NCBI GenBank assembly: GCA_963752695.1
Contig: CAVVZB010000002.1
Location: 1,054,001 to 1,118,000, forward strand
Direction: 5' to 3'
Source of the DNA: Bog-113 sp963752695
GTDB lineage: Bacteria; Acidobacteriota; Terriglobia; Bryobacterales; Bryobacteraceae
Length of the DNA stretch: 64,000 nt
Each line of letters starts with the position of its first letter. Position 1 is the stretch's first letter. The notes below the pieces were generated by a model. It worked only from the letters and a program-made list of their open reading frames with translations, was not told the DNA's origin and ran no database searches. Shown in pieces: positions 41,477-50,062 of the stretch. A program made the position numbers and the translations under genes.

Positions 41477-42646
41477 ATGATCGCTTCACCGCCGTCCGGA
41501 GTCCCGCTTCCGCTTACTTACCAGACCGAAGAAGAATCCATGTTCCGCGCGCAAGTGCGCCAATTCGCGCGGGAACAAATCGCGCCACACGTTCGCGAGA
41601 TGGACGAGCAGTCTAAATTCCGCCCCGCTCTTCTTCAGCAGCTGTTCGATCTCGGCCTCATGGGCATCGAGATTCCCGAAGAGTATGGCGGTCAGGGCGG
41701 TTCTTTCTTCCAATGCATCATCGCGGTCGAGGAACTTTCTGCGGTCGACCCTTCGGCCGGCGTGATCGTCGACGTCCAGAACACGATCGTCAACAACGCC
41801 CTGCTCCGCTGGGGCACTGCCGAGCAGAAGCGTCAGTATCTTCCGCTGCTTGCGCGCGACCTCGTCGGGTGTTACGCCCTTTCTGAAGCCGGGTCCGGTT
41901 CCGATGCTTTCGCCCTCGCCACCACCGCCCTCGATCAAGGCGATCATTTCCTGCTTACCGGCCGTAAGCTTTGGATCAGCAATGCCGCGGAGGGCCGGTT
42001 CTTTCTGGTGTTTGCCAACGCCAATCCATCCGCGGGCTATCGCGGGATCACCGCTTTTCTTATCGAGCGCGATTTCCCCGGCTTCCAGGTCGGTCGGAAA
42101 GAAGACAAGCTCGGCCTGCGCGCCTCGTCCACTTGCGAACTGATTCTCGATAGTTGCCGTGTCCCGCGCCAGAACGTCCTGGGCGAGGTCGGTAAAGGCT
42201 ACAAGATCGCCATTGAAACGCTGAACGAGGGCAGGATCGCCATCGGCTCCCAAATGATCGGTCTCGCACGCGGCGCCCACGAACATGCCGTCGCTTACGC
42301 CCGCCAGCGCAAACAGTTCGGCAAGACCATTGGCGAGTTCCAGGGGGTCCAGTTTCCGCTTGCCGCCATGGCCACCGAGATCGAAGCCGCCCGCTTATTG
42401 GTATACAACGCCGCCCGGCTGCGCGACGCCAATCTCCCCTTTGTCACTGAAGCCGCCATGGCCAAGTACTTCTCCAGCATCGTGGCCGAGAAAGCCGCAT
42501 CCCTGGCGATCGAGGTTTTCGGCGGCGTCGGAATCACCAAGGAATGTCCGGCCGAAAAGCTCTATCGCGATGTCAAGATCGGCCGGATCTACGAAGGCAC
42601 CAGTAACATGCAACTCCTCACTATTGGCAAAAAGCTGTTCGCGTAA
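41477..42646 (+). CDS. Acyl-CoA dehydrogenase
   Basis: 389 aa, standard family length. Conserved parts are YALSEAGSGSDAF (FAD contact), the middle beta domain with GRKLWISNA, KLGLRAS, RKQFGKTIGEFQGVQF, and the C-terminal GGVGITKE followed by IYEGTSNMQL with the catalytic Glu. Closest by eye to the short/branched-chain (SBCAD or BCD) group that oxidises fatty-acyl or branched-acyl CoA. No etf genes are in the window. ATG 41477 follows the previous stop by 3 bp. Confidence 0.95.
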   Translation: MIASPPSGVPLPLTYQTEEESMFRAQVRQFAREQIAPHVREMDEQSKFRPALLQQLFDLGLMGIEIPEEYGGQGGSFFQCIIAVEELSAVDPSAGVIVDVQNTIVNNALLRWGTAEQKRQYLPLLARDLVGCYALSEAGSGSDAFALATTALDQGDHFLLTGRKLWISNAAEGRFFLVFANANPSAGYRGITAFLIERDFPGFQVGRKEDKLGLRASSTCELILDSCRVPRQNVLGEVGKGYKIAIETLNEGRIAIGSQMIGLARGAHEHAVAYARQRKQFGKTIGEFQGVQFPLAAMATEIEAARLLVYNAARLRDANLPFVTEAAMAKYFSSIVAEKAASLAIEVFGGVGITKECPAEKLYRDVKIGRIYEGTSNMQLLTIGKKLFA

Positions 42647-42686
42647 CATGCCCGGCTGCGATAGCGTCACAATAAGGGTGACGCCG

Positions 42687-43472
42687 ATGCGCAACGTAAT
42701 CCTTCTTACAGCCGCTGCCGCTTGCTGCTGTTTTGCAGCCGACACCTCCCAAGCCCCGGTGAACCCGGACGAGATCATCCGGAAGTTTGCGGCCAAAGAG
42801 TCGGAATTCCTCAAGGCGCGCTCCAACTATACCTATCGGCAGACCGCTAAGCTGCTCGAACTGGACGCGGACGGGTCTCCTACCGGGGGCAAATATGAGA
42901 TCGTCGAGGACATCATCTTCACCCCGGACGGCAAGCGCGCCGACAAAGTAGTCAAGGCTCCCCCCAACACTCTGCGGAACATCATCCTCACCGGCGAAGA
43001 CGAGCAGGATCTGCGCGACGTCCAGCCTTTCGTGCTCAACGCCGAGAGCATCGACAAGTACGATGTGCATTACATCGGGCGCGAGAAGATAGACGAAATT
43101 CCCTGCTACGTCTTTGGCGTCAAGCCCAAGACCTTGGTGAAAGGCGAACGCTACTTCGAGGGCCAGATTTGGGTCGACGACCGCGACTTACAAATTGTCA
43201 AGACTTATGGCAAGGGCGTCGGCTTTCAGAAAAAGCACTCCGACAATCAGTTCCCTAAGTTCGAAACGTTTCGCGAGCAGATTGACGGCAAATACTGGTT
43301 TCCGACCTACACCATTGCCAACGACACCTTACACTTCCAGGCCGGACCCCAACGCATCAAAATGATCGTGAAGTACGAAGATTACAAGCAGTTCAAGAGC
43401 GACGTCAATATTCAATTCGAAGACAAGGAAGCTACCCCCGCTCCCGACGCGAAGAAACCGCAAAAACCCTAG
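42687..43472 (+). CDS. Exported lipoprotein-sorting-like (LolA-fold) protein
   Basis: 261 aa from ATG 42687, with aaggg 8 nt upstream; an in-frame GTG at 42678 is less likely. Longer frames reach 42285 but only inside the acyl-CoA dehydrogenase gene. A signal peptide (about 1-18) leads to alternating beta-strands with long pattern YTYRQTAKLLELDADG, RYFEGQIWVDDRDLQIVKTYG and YWFPTYT. This half-barrel pattern is shared with LolA/LolB and related outer-membrane proteins. I infer an envelope role but no ligand. A lysine/proline tail ends the protein. Confidence 0.75.
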   Translation: MRNVILLTAAAACCCFAADTSQAPVNPDEIIRKFAAKESEFLKARSNYTYRQTAKLLELDADGSPTGGKYEIVEDIIFTPDGKRADKVVKAPPNTLRNIILTGEDEQDLRDVQPFVLNAESIDKYDVHYIGREKIDEIPCYVFGVKPKTLVKGERYFEGQIWVDDRDLQIVKTYGKGVGFQKKHSDNQFPKFETFREQIDGKYWFPTYTIANDTLHFQAGPQRIKMIVKYEDYKQFKSDVNIQFEDKEATPAPDAKKPQKP

Positions 43473-43491
43473 TGCGATAATTGGGGTTCTC

Positions 43492-43731
43492 ATGCCTAAC
43501 ACAAAAATAGCCGTCTTGAACGACGGCTCCATTCGCATCGAAGGTGATTTCGAAATCGTCGATCAGCAGGGTGCGGCGTTCGGTCTCGGCGGCCGCACCA
43601 AGATTGGCCTTTGCCGCTGTGGCGCATCGCTCAACAAGCCGTTTTGCGACGGCTCCCATGCTCGCATTGGGTTTCAGGACAAGGTGGTCGCCCGCGAGCT
43701 CCCGCCGCCGGTAGTTAAAAACCCGGCCTAA
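43492..43731 (+). CDS. CDGSH iron-sulfur domain protein
   Basis: 79 aa. It contains the CDGSH cluster signature CRCGASLNKPFCDGSH (C-x-C-x8-C-x3-H), which binds a [2Fe-2S] cluster with three Cys and one His. These small cytoplasmic proteins act in electron or cluster transfer. The ATG lies 19 bp after the LolA-like gene, and the gene ends 2 bp from the convergent TPR gene stop. Confidence 0.93.
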   Translation: MPNTKIAVLNDGSIRIEGDFEIVDQQGAAFGLGGRTKIGLCRCGASLNKPFCDGSHARIGFQDKVVARELPPPVVKNPA

Positions 43732-43733
43732 CC

Positions 43734-44405
43734 TTAGTTCAGTCCCGCGCCGATGTTTACTTCGGCGCTCTCGCCTTCCGTTTCAATCGCTACTGGCTGC
43801 TGAGCTTCCGCTACCGCCACTCCGCTCTTCGGCGCGATCATCGGAGGAATCTTACTTGCCGGAACAAAATGATGTGCCACCGCTCGTGAAACCTTGACTG
43901 GCGCGCACAACGCGATCTGCCCCGAACGAGATTCATCCTGTTTCGCGTCTTCCCAGTACTCCCGCTCGCGCTGTGCCGCATCCGCGTCTACCGTCTTCAA
44001 GCGGTCAATCAGCTCCGACGCTTCATTCAGATTTCCTTCGCAGAGCCCAATCGGCTGTTGCGATAACTCGACCAAATCCTTTATTGCCCCCGCATGATCA
44101 GGCTGCAATGCCAACGCCCGCAAGAAACTCTGCCGTGCTTTCGCCGTCAGAATTAACGGGAATGACGCCGCTTCGGCTTGCCGCTCATACGATTTGCCCA
44201 GGTCATCGCGCAAATCTGGATTCGCCGGATCTAATTTCACCGCTTTTTGCAGAAGCTTGGCCGATTGTTTATAGTCCCCAGTCCGAAATGCGTTCTGAGC
44301 GCTCTTCGCATATTCCGCCGGCGAGCGATTCTCCGCCGCACCCACGGCACCAGCCATAATCCCACCTAACAGACCCACTTGCATCCACCCGTGCAATCTC
44401 ATCAT
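43734..44405 (-). CDS. Exported TPR-repeat protein
   Basis: 223 aa from the ATG-ATG pair at 44405-44400; the frame opens at 44477, but this start gives the cleaner signal peptide (LLGGIMAGAVGAA). Two or three TPR units (about 30-150) include AFRTGDYKQSAKLLQKAVKLD. The C-terminal third is variable and proline/alanine-rich. No catalytic motif. It is downstream of mrp on the minus strand, 84 bp away. Confidence 0.8.
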   Translation of the reverse strand: MMRLHGWMQVGLLGGIMAGAVGAAENRSPAEYAKSAQNAFRTGDYKQSAKLLQKAVKLDPANPDLRDDLGKSYERQAEAASFPLILTAKARQSFLRALALQPDHAGAIKDLVELSQQPIGLCEGNLNEASELIDRLKTVDADAAQREREYWEDAKQDESRSGQIALCAPVKVSRAVAHHFVPASKIPPMIAPKSGVAVAEAQQPVAIETEGESAEVNIGAGLN

Positions 44406-44489
44406 TAATGTCTCTTCACTGGTTACTGATGTTCCGTTGATGCGAATGGTCGCGTCCCGGTTCCATTTAAGCAGCAAGAACAGCCCGCG

Positions 44490-45338
44490 CTAGTCGGAAA
44501 CCGAGATTGTCGGACCTGTCTCCCGACTTAATTCGGTGACGAATCCGTCGATCGTTCCAGCCAATTGACGAAAGGTTCCCGTCCGCAGTGCTATGGGACT
44601 TCCGGTGTCTCCACCAATGCGGATCGCAGCTTCCAGCGGAATCTCGCCCAGGAACCGGATACCCATTTCCTTGGCCGTACGCTCGCCGCCGCCACTGCCG
44701 AACACGTCGATTTTCGCGCCCGTCGAAGGCTCCAAGAAGTAACTCATGTTCTCGATCAGGCCAAGCACCGGCACCTTCACCTGATAAAACATTTGCACCG
44801 CTTTTCGCGCGTCTTCGAGCGATACCGCCGACGGCGTGGTCACGATGATTGCGGCTGTCACGGGCGCGGTCTGCATCAGCGATAGCTGAACATCTCCCGT
44901 TCCGGGTGGCAGATCGATCAGCAGATAATCCAACTCGCCCCAGTCCACCCCGCGCAAGAACTGCTGGATCACGCTATGCAGCATCGGACCGCGCCACACC
45001 AGCGGCTTGTCGCCCGGGTTCAGAAACCCCATCGACATCAGCCGCACGCCGTGGTTTTCTAAAGGCTGGATGCGTTCCCCGTGCGCCATTGGCTGCCGGT
45101 TCACGCCCATCATCAGCGGCACGTTGGGACCGTACACGTCCGCATCCATCAGTCCCACTTTGTGGCCCAGCTGCGCAAGCGCGACCGCCAGGTTTACCGA
45201 CACGGTAGTCTTCCCTACCCCGCCCTTGCCGGACCCGATCGCAATTAAGTTTCGTACGCCTGGGATCGGCAGCTTCGGCGCCATTCCAGGCTGTTGAGGG
45301 CTCATTACCCTCAGGTTAGCAATTGAGCCGGCGTCCAA
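44490..45338 (-). CDS. mrp: Mrp/NBP35-family P-loop ATPase (Fe-S carrier-like), without the MIP18 domain
   Basis: 282 aa. The deviant Walker A GSGKGGVGKTT (about 32-42) and DADVYGPNVP define the Mrp/ApbC group of iron-sulfur cluster carriers. The N-terminal MIP18-like domain found in many Mrp proteins is absent. The CxxC that normally follows ENMS in this family is replaced here by LEPSTG, so the usual cluster-bridging cysteines are missing. Cys elsewhere are few. It is therefore uncertain whether this copy still carries a cluster. Start ATG 45338; a later ATG at 45305 is possible. Confidence 0.9.
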   Translation of the reverse strand: MDAGSIANLRVMSPQQPGMAPKLPIPGVRNLIAIGSGKGGVGKTTVSVNLAVALAQLGHKVGLMDADVYGPNVPLMMGVNRQPMAHGERIQPLENHGVRLMSMGFLNPGDKPLVWRGPMLHSVIQQFLRGVDWGELDYLLIDLPPGTGDVQLSLMQTAPVTAAIIVTTPSAVSLEDARKAVQMFYQVKVPVLGLIENMSYFLEPSTGAKIDVFGSGGGERTAKEMGIRFLGEIPLEAAIRIGGDTGSPIALRTGTFRQLAGTIDGFVTELSRETGPTISVSD

Positions 45339-45450
45339 TGAACCAGTTGACCGGATACGATTACAGCCTTCGGTGGAATGAACGCCTCGTCGAAGTATCT
45401 GGAGTGCGAGGTTTTGTTTTCAGCCCCGGGTAGCCGGCCTTCCCAGCCCC

Positions 45451-46701
45451 CTACTCGTACCGCAGCGCTTCGACCGGGTCGAGCTGCGAAGCCTTCACCG
45501 CCGGCCACGTCCCGAAGAACAACCCAATCGCCACCGATACCGAGAAACCCGCAATGATCGCCCAACTCGGCACCACCGATGGCAAGGACGGCACCAGCAC
45601 GCCAATCAGCAGCGTAATCAGAATCGCAATCACCACTCCCAACACGCCGCCCACTCCCGTCAGTGCCATCGCCTCAGCCAGAAACTGCCCGATCACGTCG
45701 AACTTGCGCGCGCCTAAAGCTTTCCGAATCCCGATCTCCCGCGTCCGCTCCGTCACGCTTACCAGCATGATGTTCATCACGCCGATCCCGCCCACCAGCA
45801 GCCCGAGCCCTGAAATCGCAATCGCCACCAGCCCGATAATTCCCGTGATGCTGTCAAACTGCGCAATAATCTGATCCGGCGTCGATAGCGAGAAATCGTC
45901 GGGATCATCCTTCGGCGTATGCCGTAGCTTCCGCACCAGCGCGTCCACCTCGTCAAACGCCTCTTTCCTCCGGCCGGGCTTGGCTTTGGCCGTAACCATA
46001 AACCGGTCGATTTGCGGATAGCGGCTCCGTGCCGTGCCGATCGGAATCGCAATCTGATTGTCCTCCCCGTTCTGCCCGAAGAAGCCGCCCTTGGCTTTTT
46101 CATGAACTCCGATTACTGTATACTCCGCGCCATCCATAATGAACGTCTTGCCCAGCGCCTTCCCGTCGGGATACAGCACCTTTGCCAGATCCGCCCCAAT
46201 CACCGCGACATGGCTCGCGCGCGCGTCTTCCTCGCTCGTGAAAAAACGGCCCGCCTGAAAATCCTTCGGAGCCAGATCGTTTCCGTTCGGCGATTGGCCC
46301 ACCACCGAAATTTCGTCGCTCTCTGCCCCGGGCACATGCGCCGTCACGGCCTTGCCATTGATAATGTTCGGAACAAACAGCGTCAGCCCCGTCTCCTGTA
46401 CTGAACTCGCCAAGCGTTTGATCACTTCCGCATATTCCGGTTTGATCGGCTTGCGACGCCGCTCTTTCGGGCTCTCCCCGTCGTCGTTCGGATTCCCGCT
46501 CGTCTTGAACAGGAACACATTATCCGGCCCCAGTTGGTCGAAAAAAACGACGATCCCCTGCCGCAATCCCGTCAGCAGCGACGCTACCGTCACCACCGTC
46601 GTAATCCCGATGACAATCCCCAAAATCGTCAACATCGACCGGAACCGGTGCGTCCACACCGCATCCAGCGCCATCCCCACGTTCTGCCCGATACTGATCA
46701 T
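45451..46701 (-). CDS. MacB-type ABC transporter permease (second of a tandem pair)
   Basis: 416 aa. N-terminal membrane helix (about 20-42) followed by the MacB periplasmic core domain (about 45-250) and three C-terminal FtsX helices (about 290-405). The coupling motif VTERTREIGIRKALGARK is intact. The start is 4 bp after the stop of its upstream partner, so both are co-transcribed. Such pairs exchange with an ATPase and a membrane-fusion protein, neither of which is in the window. Substrate unknown. Confidence 0.9.
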   Translation of the reverse strand: MISIGQNVGMALDAVWTHRFRSMLTILGIVIGITTVVTVASLLTGLRQGIVVFFDQLGPDNVFLFKTSGNPNDDGESPKERRRKPIKPEYAEVIKRLASSVQETGLTLFVPNIINGKAVTAHVPGAESDEISVVGQSPNGNDLAPKDFQAGRFFTSEEDARASHVAVIGADLAKVLYPDGKALGKTFIMDGAEYTVIGVHEKAKGGFFGQNGEDNQIAIPIGTARSRYPQIDRFMVTAKAKPGRRKEAFDEVDALVRKLRHTPKDDPDDFSLSTPDQIIAQFDSITGIIGLVAIAISGLGLLVGGIGVMNIMLVSVTERTREIGIRKALGARKFDVIGQFLAEAMALTGVGGVLGVVIAILITLLIGVLVPSLPSVVPSWAIIAGFSVSVAIGLFFGTWPAVKASQLDPVEALRYE

Positions 46702-46705
46702 GCTT

Positions 46706-47971
46706 TTACTCCGACCTCAACGCAGTAATTGGATCAAGCTTCGCCGCCCGCGCCGCCGGATACCACCCCGACGCCACTCCCACCAGACTCGACACGCCCA
46801 CCGAGATCAGCACATACGGCAATGTGATGTGAAGCTTCAGCTTGAACAACGCGCCGGCTAAGCCCGTCACCGCCGCTCCGAATCCCACACCCATCGCGCC
46901 GCCGATCGACGCCATCAGTAGAGACTCGATAATCACCTGCATCATGATGTCCGACCGCCGCGCGCCCAACGCCTTCCTGATCCCGATCTCCCGCGTCCGC
47001 TCCGTCACGCTCACCAGCATGATGTTCATGATCACAATCCCACCCACCACCAGCGAAATCGCCGTCACCGGGATCACGATCGCCGTCACCATCTTGAGCA
47101 GCGAGTCAATGAACCCGCGGATTGCGTCCGGCGTCAAAGTATCGAACTTGTCGTCCTCTCCAGGCAGTTGGTGATAGCGCGACCGCAACGCGACTCGCGC
47201 CTGATCGAGCGCAGCCTGCATCGTCACGTTGGTGTCCGTGCGCGCTGCTCCGAACAGATCCATCCCGTCGTTGGGCGGTCCGAAAATCCGGTTGTACGAG
47301 TTGATGGGAATGTAAATCGAGTTGTCCTGGCTTTGCCCGAATGCAGACCCAAGCTTCTCCTGCAATCCCACAATCTCGAAATCCACCCCGCTAATCTGCA
47401 CCGTTTTGCCGACCGGGCTTCCACCATCCGGGAACAGCTTCTCCCGTGTGTCATCGCCAATCACGCCGACATTCATCCGGCTCTGATTCTCCTGAGCGTT
47501 GAAGAAGCGCCCGTCCACCACCCCGATATCGCGGATCTCCGCCATCTCCGAAGACACGCCCACCACCGCCGTGAGTTCACTGATCAATCCCCCACGCTTC
47601 ACGTCCACCGACTTGCGCCGGTACGGACTGAATAGCGAAGTGTCGGCATCCGCTTCCGCCAGGTAATTCCCATCCGACATCGTCAGCCGCTTGTTGCGCT
47701 TGATCTTCGCCAGATACTCTTTCATGCTGTGCGCCGTTACAATCTGGCCGATCATGAAAGTCTTGCTGCCGAACGCCTTCGCGGTGCTTTGATCGGCGTA
47801 AACGCTTAGACCCTCGATTGCCGATCCCACGAAAATGACGCTCGCCACGCCAATAATCACGCCCAGCAGCGTCAGAAAGCTGCGCAGTTTGTGGGCGCGT
47901 ATCGAATCTACCGCCAGTCCCAGCGCGCTCCCGATGTCATAGACCGTTCGCCCAAAACCCTGCTCTGCCAT
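46706..47971 (-). CDS. MacB-type ABC transporter permease (first of a tandem pair)
   Basis: 421 aa with the same layout as the downstream gene: one N-terminal helix (about 25-47), the MacB_PCD domain (to about 280) and three helices near the C-terminus, with VTERTREIGIRKALGARR. The two paralogues probably form a heterodimer. A perfect inverted repeat lies 15-37 bp upstream of the ATG and may be an operator. It is divergent from a small membrane protein gene at 48090. Confidence 0.9.
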   Translation of the reverse strand: MAEQGFGRTVYDIGSALGLAVDSIRAHKLRSFLTLLGVIIGVASVIFVGSAIEGLSVYADQSTAKAFGSKTFMIGQIVTAHSMKEYLAKIKRNKRLTMSDGNYLAEADADTSLFSPYRRKSVDVKRGGLISELTAVVGVSSEMAEIRDIGVVDGRFFNAQENQSRMNVGVIGDDTREKLFPDGGSPVGKTVQISGVDFEIVGLQEKLGSAFGQSQDNSIYIPINSYNRIFGPPNDGMDLFGAARTDTNVTMQAALDQARVALRSRYHQLPGEDDKFDTLTPDAIRGFIDSLLKMVTAIVIPVTAISLVVGGIVIMNIMLVSVTERTREIGIRKALGARRSDIMMQVIIESLLMASIGGAMGVGFGAAVTGLAGALFKLKLHITLPYVLISVGVSSLVGVASGWYPAARAAKLDPITALRSE

Positions 47972-47985
47972 TGTCGGAACTCCAG

Positions 47986-48008
47986 ATTACTGTTCAGATT
48001 ACAGTAAT
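47986..48008. promoter_or_regulatory. Palindromic operator candidate ATTACTGT-N7-ACAGTAAT
   Basis: The two 8-bp arms (47986-47993, 48001-48008) are perfect inverted repeats, and AGATTAC is also directly repeated at 47985-47991 and 47997-48003. The site lies just upstream of the permease pair (start 47971) and about 80 bp before the divergent gene at 48090. The symmetry and spacing suit a dimeric repressor (TetR- or PadR-type). No regulator gene is nearby. Confidence 0.5.
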
Positions 48009-48089
48009 GACGAGCGCGCGCCGTACTTTGTTCCGTTCGCATGAATCAAGACGCGCTAGCGGTAAGATGAAGGGGCCTAATCCCCGTCG

Positions 48090-48449
48090 ATGGAACCACG
48101 CCCGATTCGCTTAGCCTATGCGCTTGAGTTCCTGCTTGCTCTAATAGCATTTTTCGAGTGCTGGAGCCAGGTGGGTGGGCAAGCACCGTTGGACCTGATG
48201 CCCTGGTGGCTGAAGCTTTTATTCGCCGTGGCCTTCGGCGGGTCTGTCGTGCGACTTACGGTAGTCGCAGTGCAAAACGAAGCGTTCCCGCCGATTCGGC
48301 TGATTCGTTGGAGTCTTGCACTGGCCATGGTGCTCGCCGTCATTGCCCTGAGCACCTATTACTTCTACCTGCATGAACCTGTCGATGAGGACACCACCGA
48401 CGAACCGGTGACGAGTGACCTGGTCCTCCGGTTTAGTGCATGTGGTTGA
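48090..48449 (+). CDS. Small membrane protein, function unknown
   Basis: 119 aa with three likely helices (about 8-25, 36-55, 74-93) and an acidic C-terminal tail (EPVDEDTTDEP). No known motif. ATG 48090 is the only good start. The last 17 bp overlap, antisense, the 26-residue peptide gene at 48433-48513. The protein could belong to an envelope-stress or transporter-accessory group given the divergent permease pair, but that is speculation. Confidence 0.65.
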   Translation: MEPRPIRLAYALEFLLALIAFFECWSQVGGQAPLDLMPWWLKLLFAVAFGGSVVRLTVVAVQNEAFPPIRLIRWSLALAMVLAVIALSTYYFYLHEPVDEDTTDEPVTSDLVLRFSACG

Positions 48450-48513
48450 ACAGGAACCACAGAAGAATCAGCCCGCCCGGCACCCCTAGAATCCAAGCAA
48501 ATAAATATTTCAA
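48433..48513 (-). CDS. 26-residue single-helix membrane peptide, too short for routine ORF calling
   Basis: A minus-strand frame from TTG 48513 to TAA 48433 encodes 26 aa: a short basic-hydrophobic start (KYLFAWILGV), PGG, then LILLWFLF and NHMH. The ribosome site GGAGGT lies 5 nt before the TTG, an almost perfect match. The hydrophobic pattern is one membrane helix with a PGG kink and a histidine tail. It overlaps the convergent gene at its end by 17 bp. I recognise no named family for it. Confidence 0.6.
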   Translation of the reverse strand: MKYLFAWILGVPGGLILLWFLFNHMH

Positions 48514-48582
48514 TCGACACCTCCGGCGCTGCATCAGCAACTGGCATTCCAAATTGGCCTTACAATTTAAGTAGGCCATTTC

Positions 48583-49341
48583 ATGAACCTCGGTATGAGA
48601 AGTTCCAATCCCGCACTCGGCAACAATACTTTCGAAACCACCGCCATCCGCACCGGTTACGGCCCGGCCATGACTGTCTCTGGAACCATCAACCGCGCCG
48701 GCATCCTGATGGTCTGCGTCCTCGCTACCGCATTCTGGACGTGGGACCGGTTCCTCACCAGCCAGGACCCATCATCGGTCGGTGGACTCCTGACGCTCGG
48801 CGCCTTCGGTGGCTTAATCGCCGCCATGGTCACCATTTTCAAGAAGCAATGGGCGCCTATCACCGCGCCGATCTACGCATTGCTCGAAGGTCTGGTGCTC
48901 GGCTCGCTTTCGGCGATGTTTGAACTTCGTTTCCCCGGCATCGCGATCGAGTCCGTCGCGCTTACGTTCGGTACCGCGATCTGTATGCTGCTCGCCTACC
49001 GCTCCGGCCTAATCCAGCCGACGCGGAAATTGATGCTCGGCATCGTGGCCGCAACCGGAGGCATCACGTTGGTTTATGTCGCCAGCATGCTGCTCGGTAT
49101 CTTTCACGTCCAGATCCCCGGAATTTTCGGCAGTGGCCCTATCGGGATTCTCTTCAGCCTGGTCGTGGTTTCGGTAGCGGCGTTCAACCTGATTCTCGAC
49201 TTCAACTTCATCGAGCAAGGCGCCCGCGGCGGCGCGCCGAAGTATATGGAGTGGTACGGCGCGTTCGGCCTGATGGTCACCCTCATCTGGCTCTATATGG
49301 AAATGCTCCGCCTGCTCTCGAAAGTCCGCGACCGGCGGTAG
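48583..49341 (+). CDS. Bax inhibitor-1/YccA family membrane protein
   Basis: 252 aa with about seven membrane helices. The first ~32 residues are polar with the family's usual NPALGNNTF start, and GTINRAGILMVCVL begins the first helix. The IEQGARGGAPKYMEWYGAFGL segment with LILDFNFIE near the C-terminus is typical of the YccA-like bacterial branch. Bacterial members are thought to affect membrane quality control or calcium leak; the exact role is unknown. ATG 48583. A TACAAT at 48561-48566 could be a -10 box. Confidence 0.92.
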   Translation: MNLGMRSSNPALGNNTFETTAIRTGYGPAMTVSGTINRAGILMVCVLATAFWTWDRFLTSQDPSSVGGLLTLGAFGGLIAAMVTIFKKQWAPITAPIYALLEGLVLGSLSAMFELRFPGIAIESVALTFGTAICMLLAYRSGLIQPTRKLMLGIVAATGGITLVYVASMLLGIFHVQIPGIFGSGPIGILFSLVVVSVAAFNLILDFNFIEQGARGGAPKYMEWYGAFGLMVTLIWLYMEMLRLLSKVRDRR

Positions 49342-49404
49342 GTTGTGTAGTGGGACGGCATGACACGCCGCATCGGACTGGACAACTCTTCCCTATTTAA
49401 TTCC

Positions 49405-49908
49405 TTAGGAACATCGGCAGGGATTCGTTAGAACGCCCAATAGACTAGCGACCGACCCTACAATCACCGCACCGCCGTCAGCCGCTCCTGTAGCGTATTG
49501 TTCAAGTCGCGCTCCCAGTTCAGGAGTAATCAATCCACCCTGGTCGAGGAGTTCGAGGTGAATCTTGTCTTTCGACCGAAACTTGCTGACTCGGAACAGG
49601 GATATTCCGACCGTGGCTTCTCTCCGGCGAAAATCAGATGGACGGCTTCGGAGATGTCTCTTCCCGGCAACGTCAAAGTGAATCCGCCGATCATTCGTTG
49701 GTTTGATATCCGGCCCGCTCTGCAGCTTCCACCAGAGTGTCGAGATTAGACTGGTGCAGCATCAGGTCGATATCTTTGGTAACGAACGAACGGCGTCTGT
49801 TCCCTGACGCGATCACGCGCAGGAGAACTGCCACTCCGTCGACGACTTCAACTCCTTGGTGTGCCCTTCCGATGCGGCGCGTGAAGAGAGGAACTCAGTG
49901 AACGTCAT
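49405..49908 (-). pseudogene. Decayed nucleotidyltransferase-like gene
   Basis: On the minus strand several disjoint frames resemble one nucleotidyltransferase protein of the type that starts with a TKDIDLML motif. ATG 49908 begins MTFTEFLSSRAAS, a shifted frame gives GVEVVDGVAVLLRVIASG and TKDIDLML with an early stop near 49685, another frame gives AVHLIFAGEKPRSEYP, and a last frame gives KFRSKDKIHLELLDQGGL to TAA 49405. At least three frame changes or stops are needed, so the gene is dead. The rest of 49342-50062 holds no other gene that I can see. Confidence 0.65.
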
Positions 49909-50062
49909 TTATGATTGCTGTCCTATCAACTTCCGGGACCTAGCTCCACCCCCGCAGTAACCGCCATCCCAACCTTATTTCTCCCGCCTTTTCAATCGCT
50001 TGCAAATACACCCCTGCGCGGCGCCTCCCGCCCGTGCCTTACTAGCGGATGAAAGGGTACTC

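Noticed and set aside
45339..45450. Possible small gene between mrp and the permease (minus strand)
   Set aside because: Short open frames here have no ribosome site and extend into the permease end in the wrong frame.
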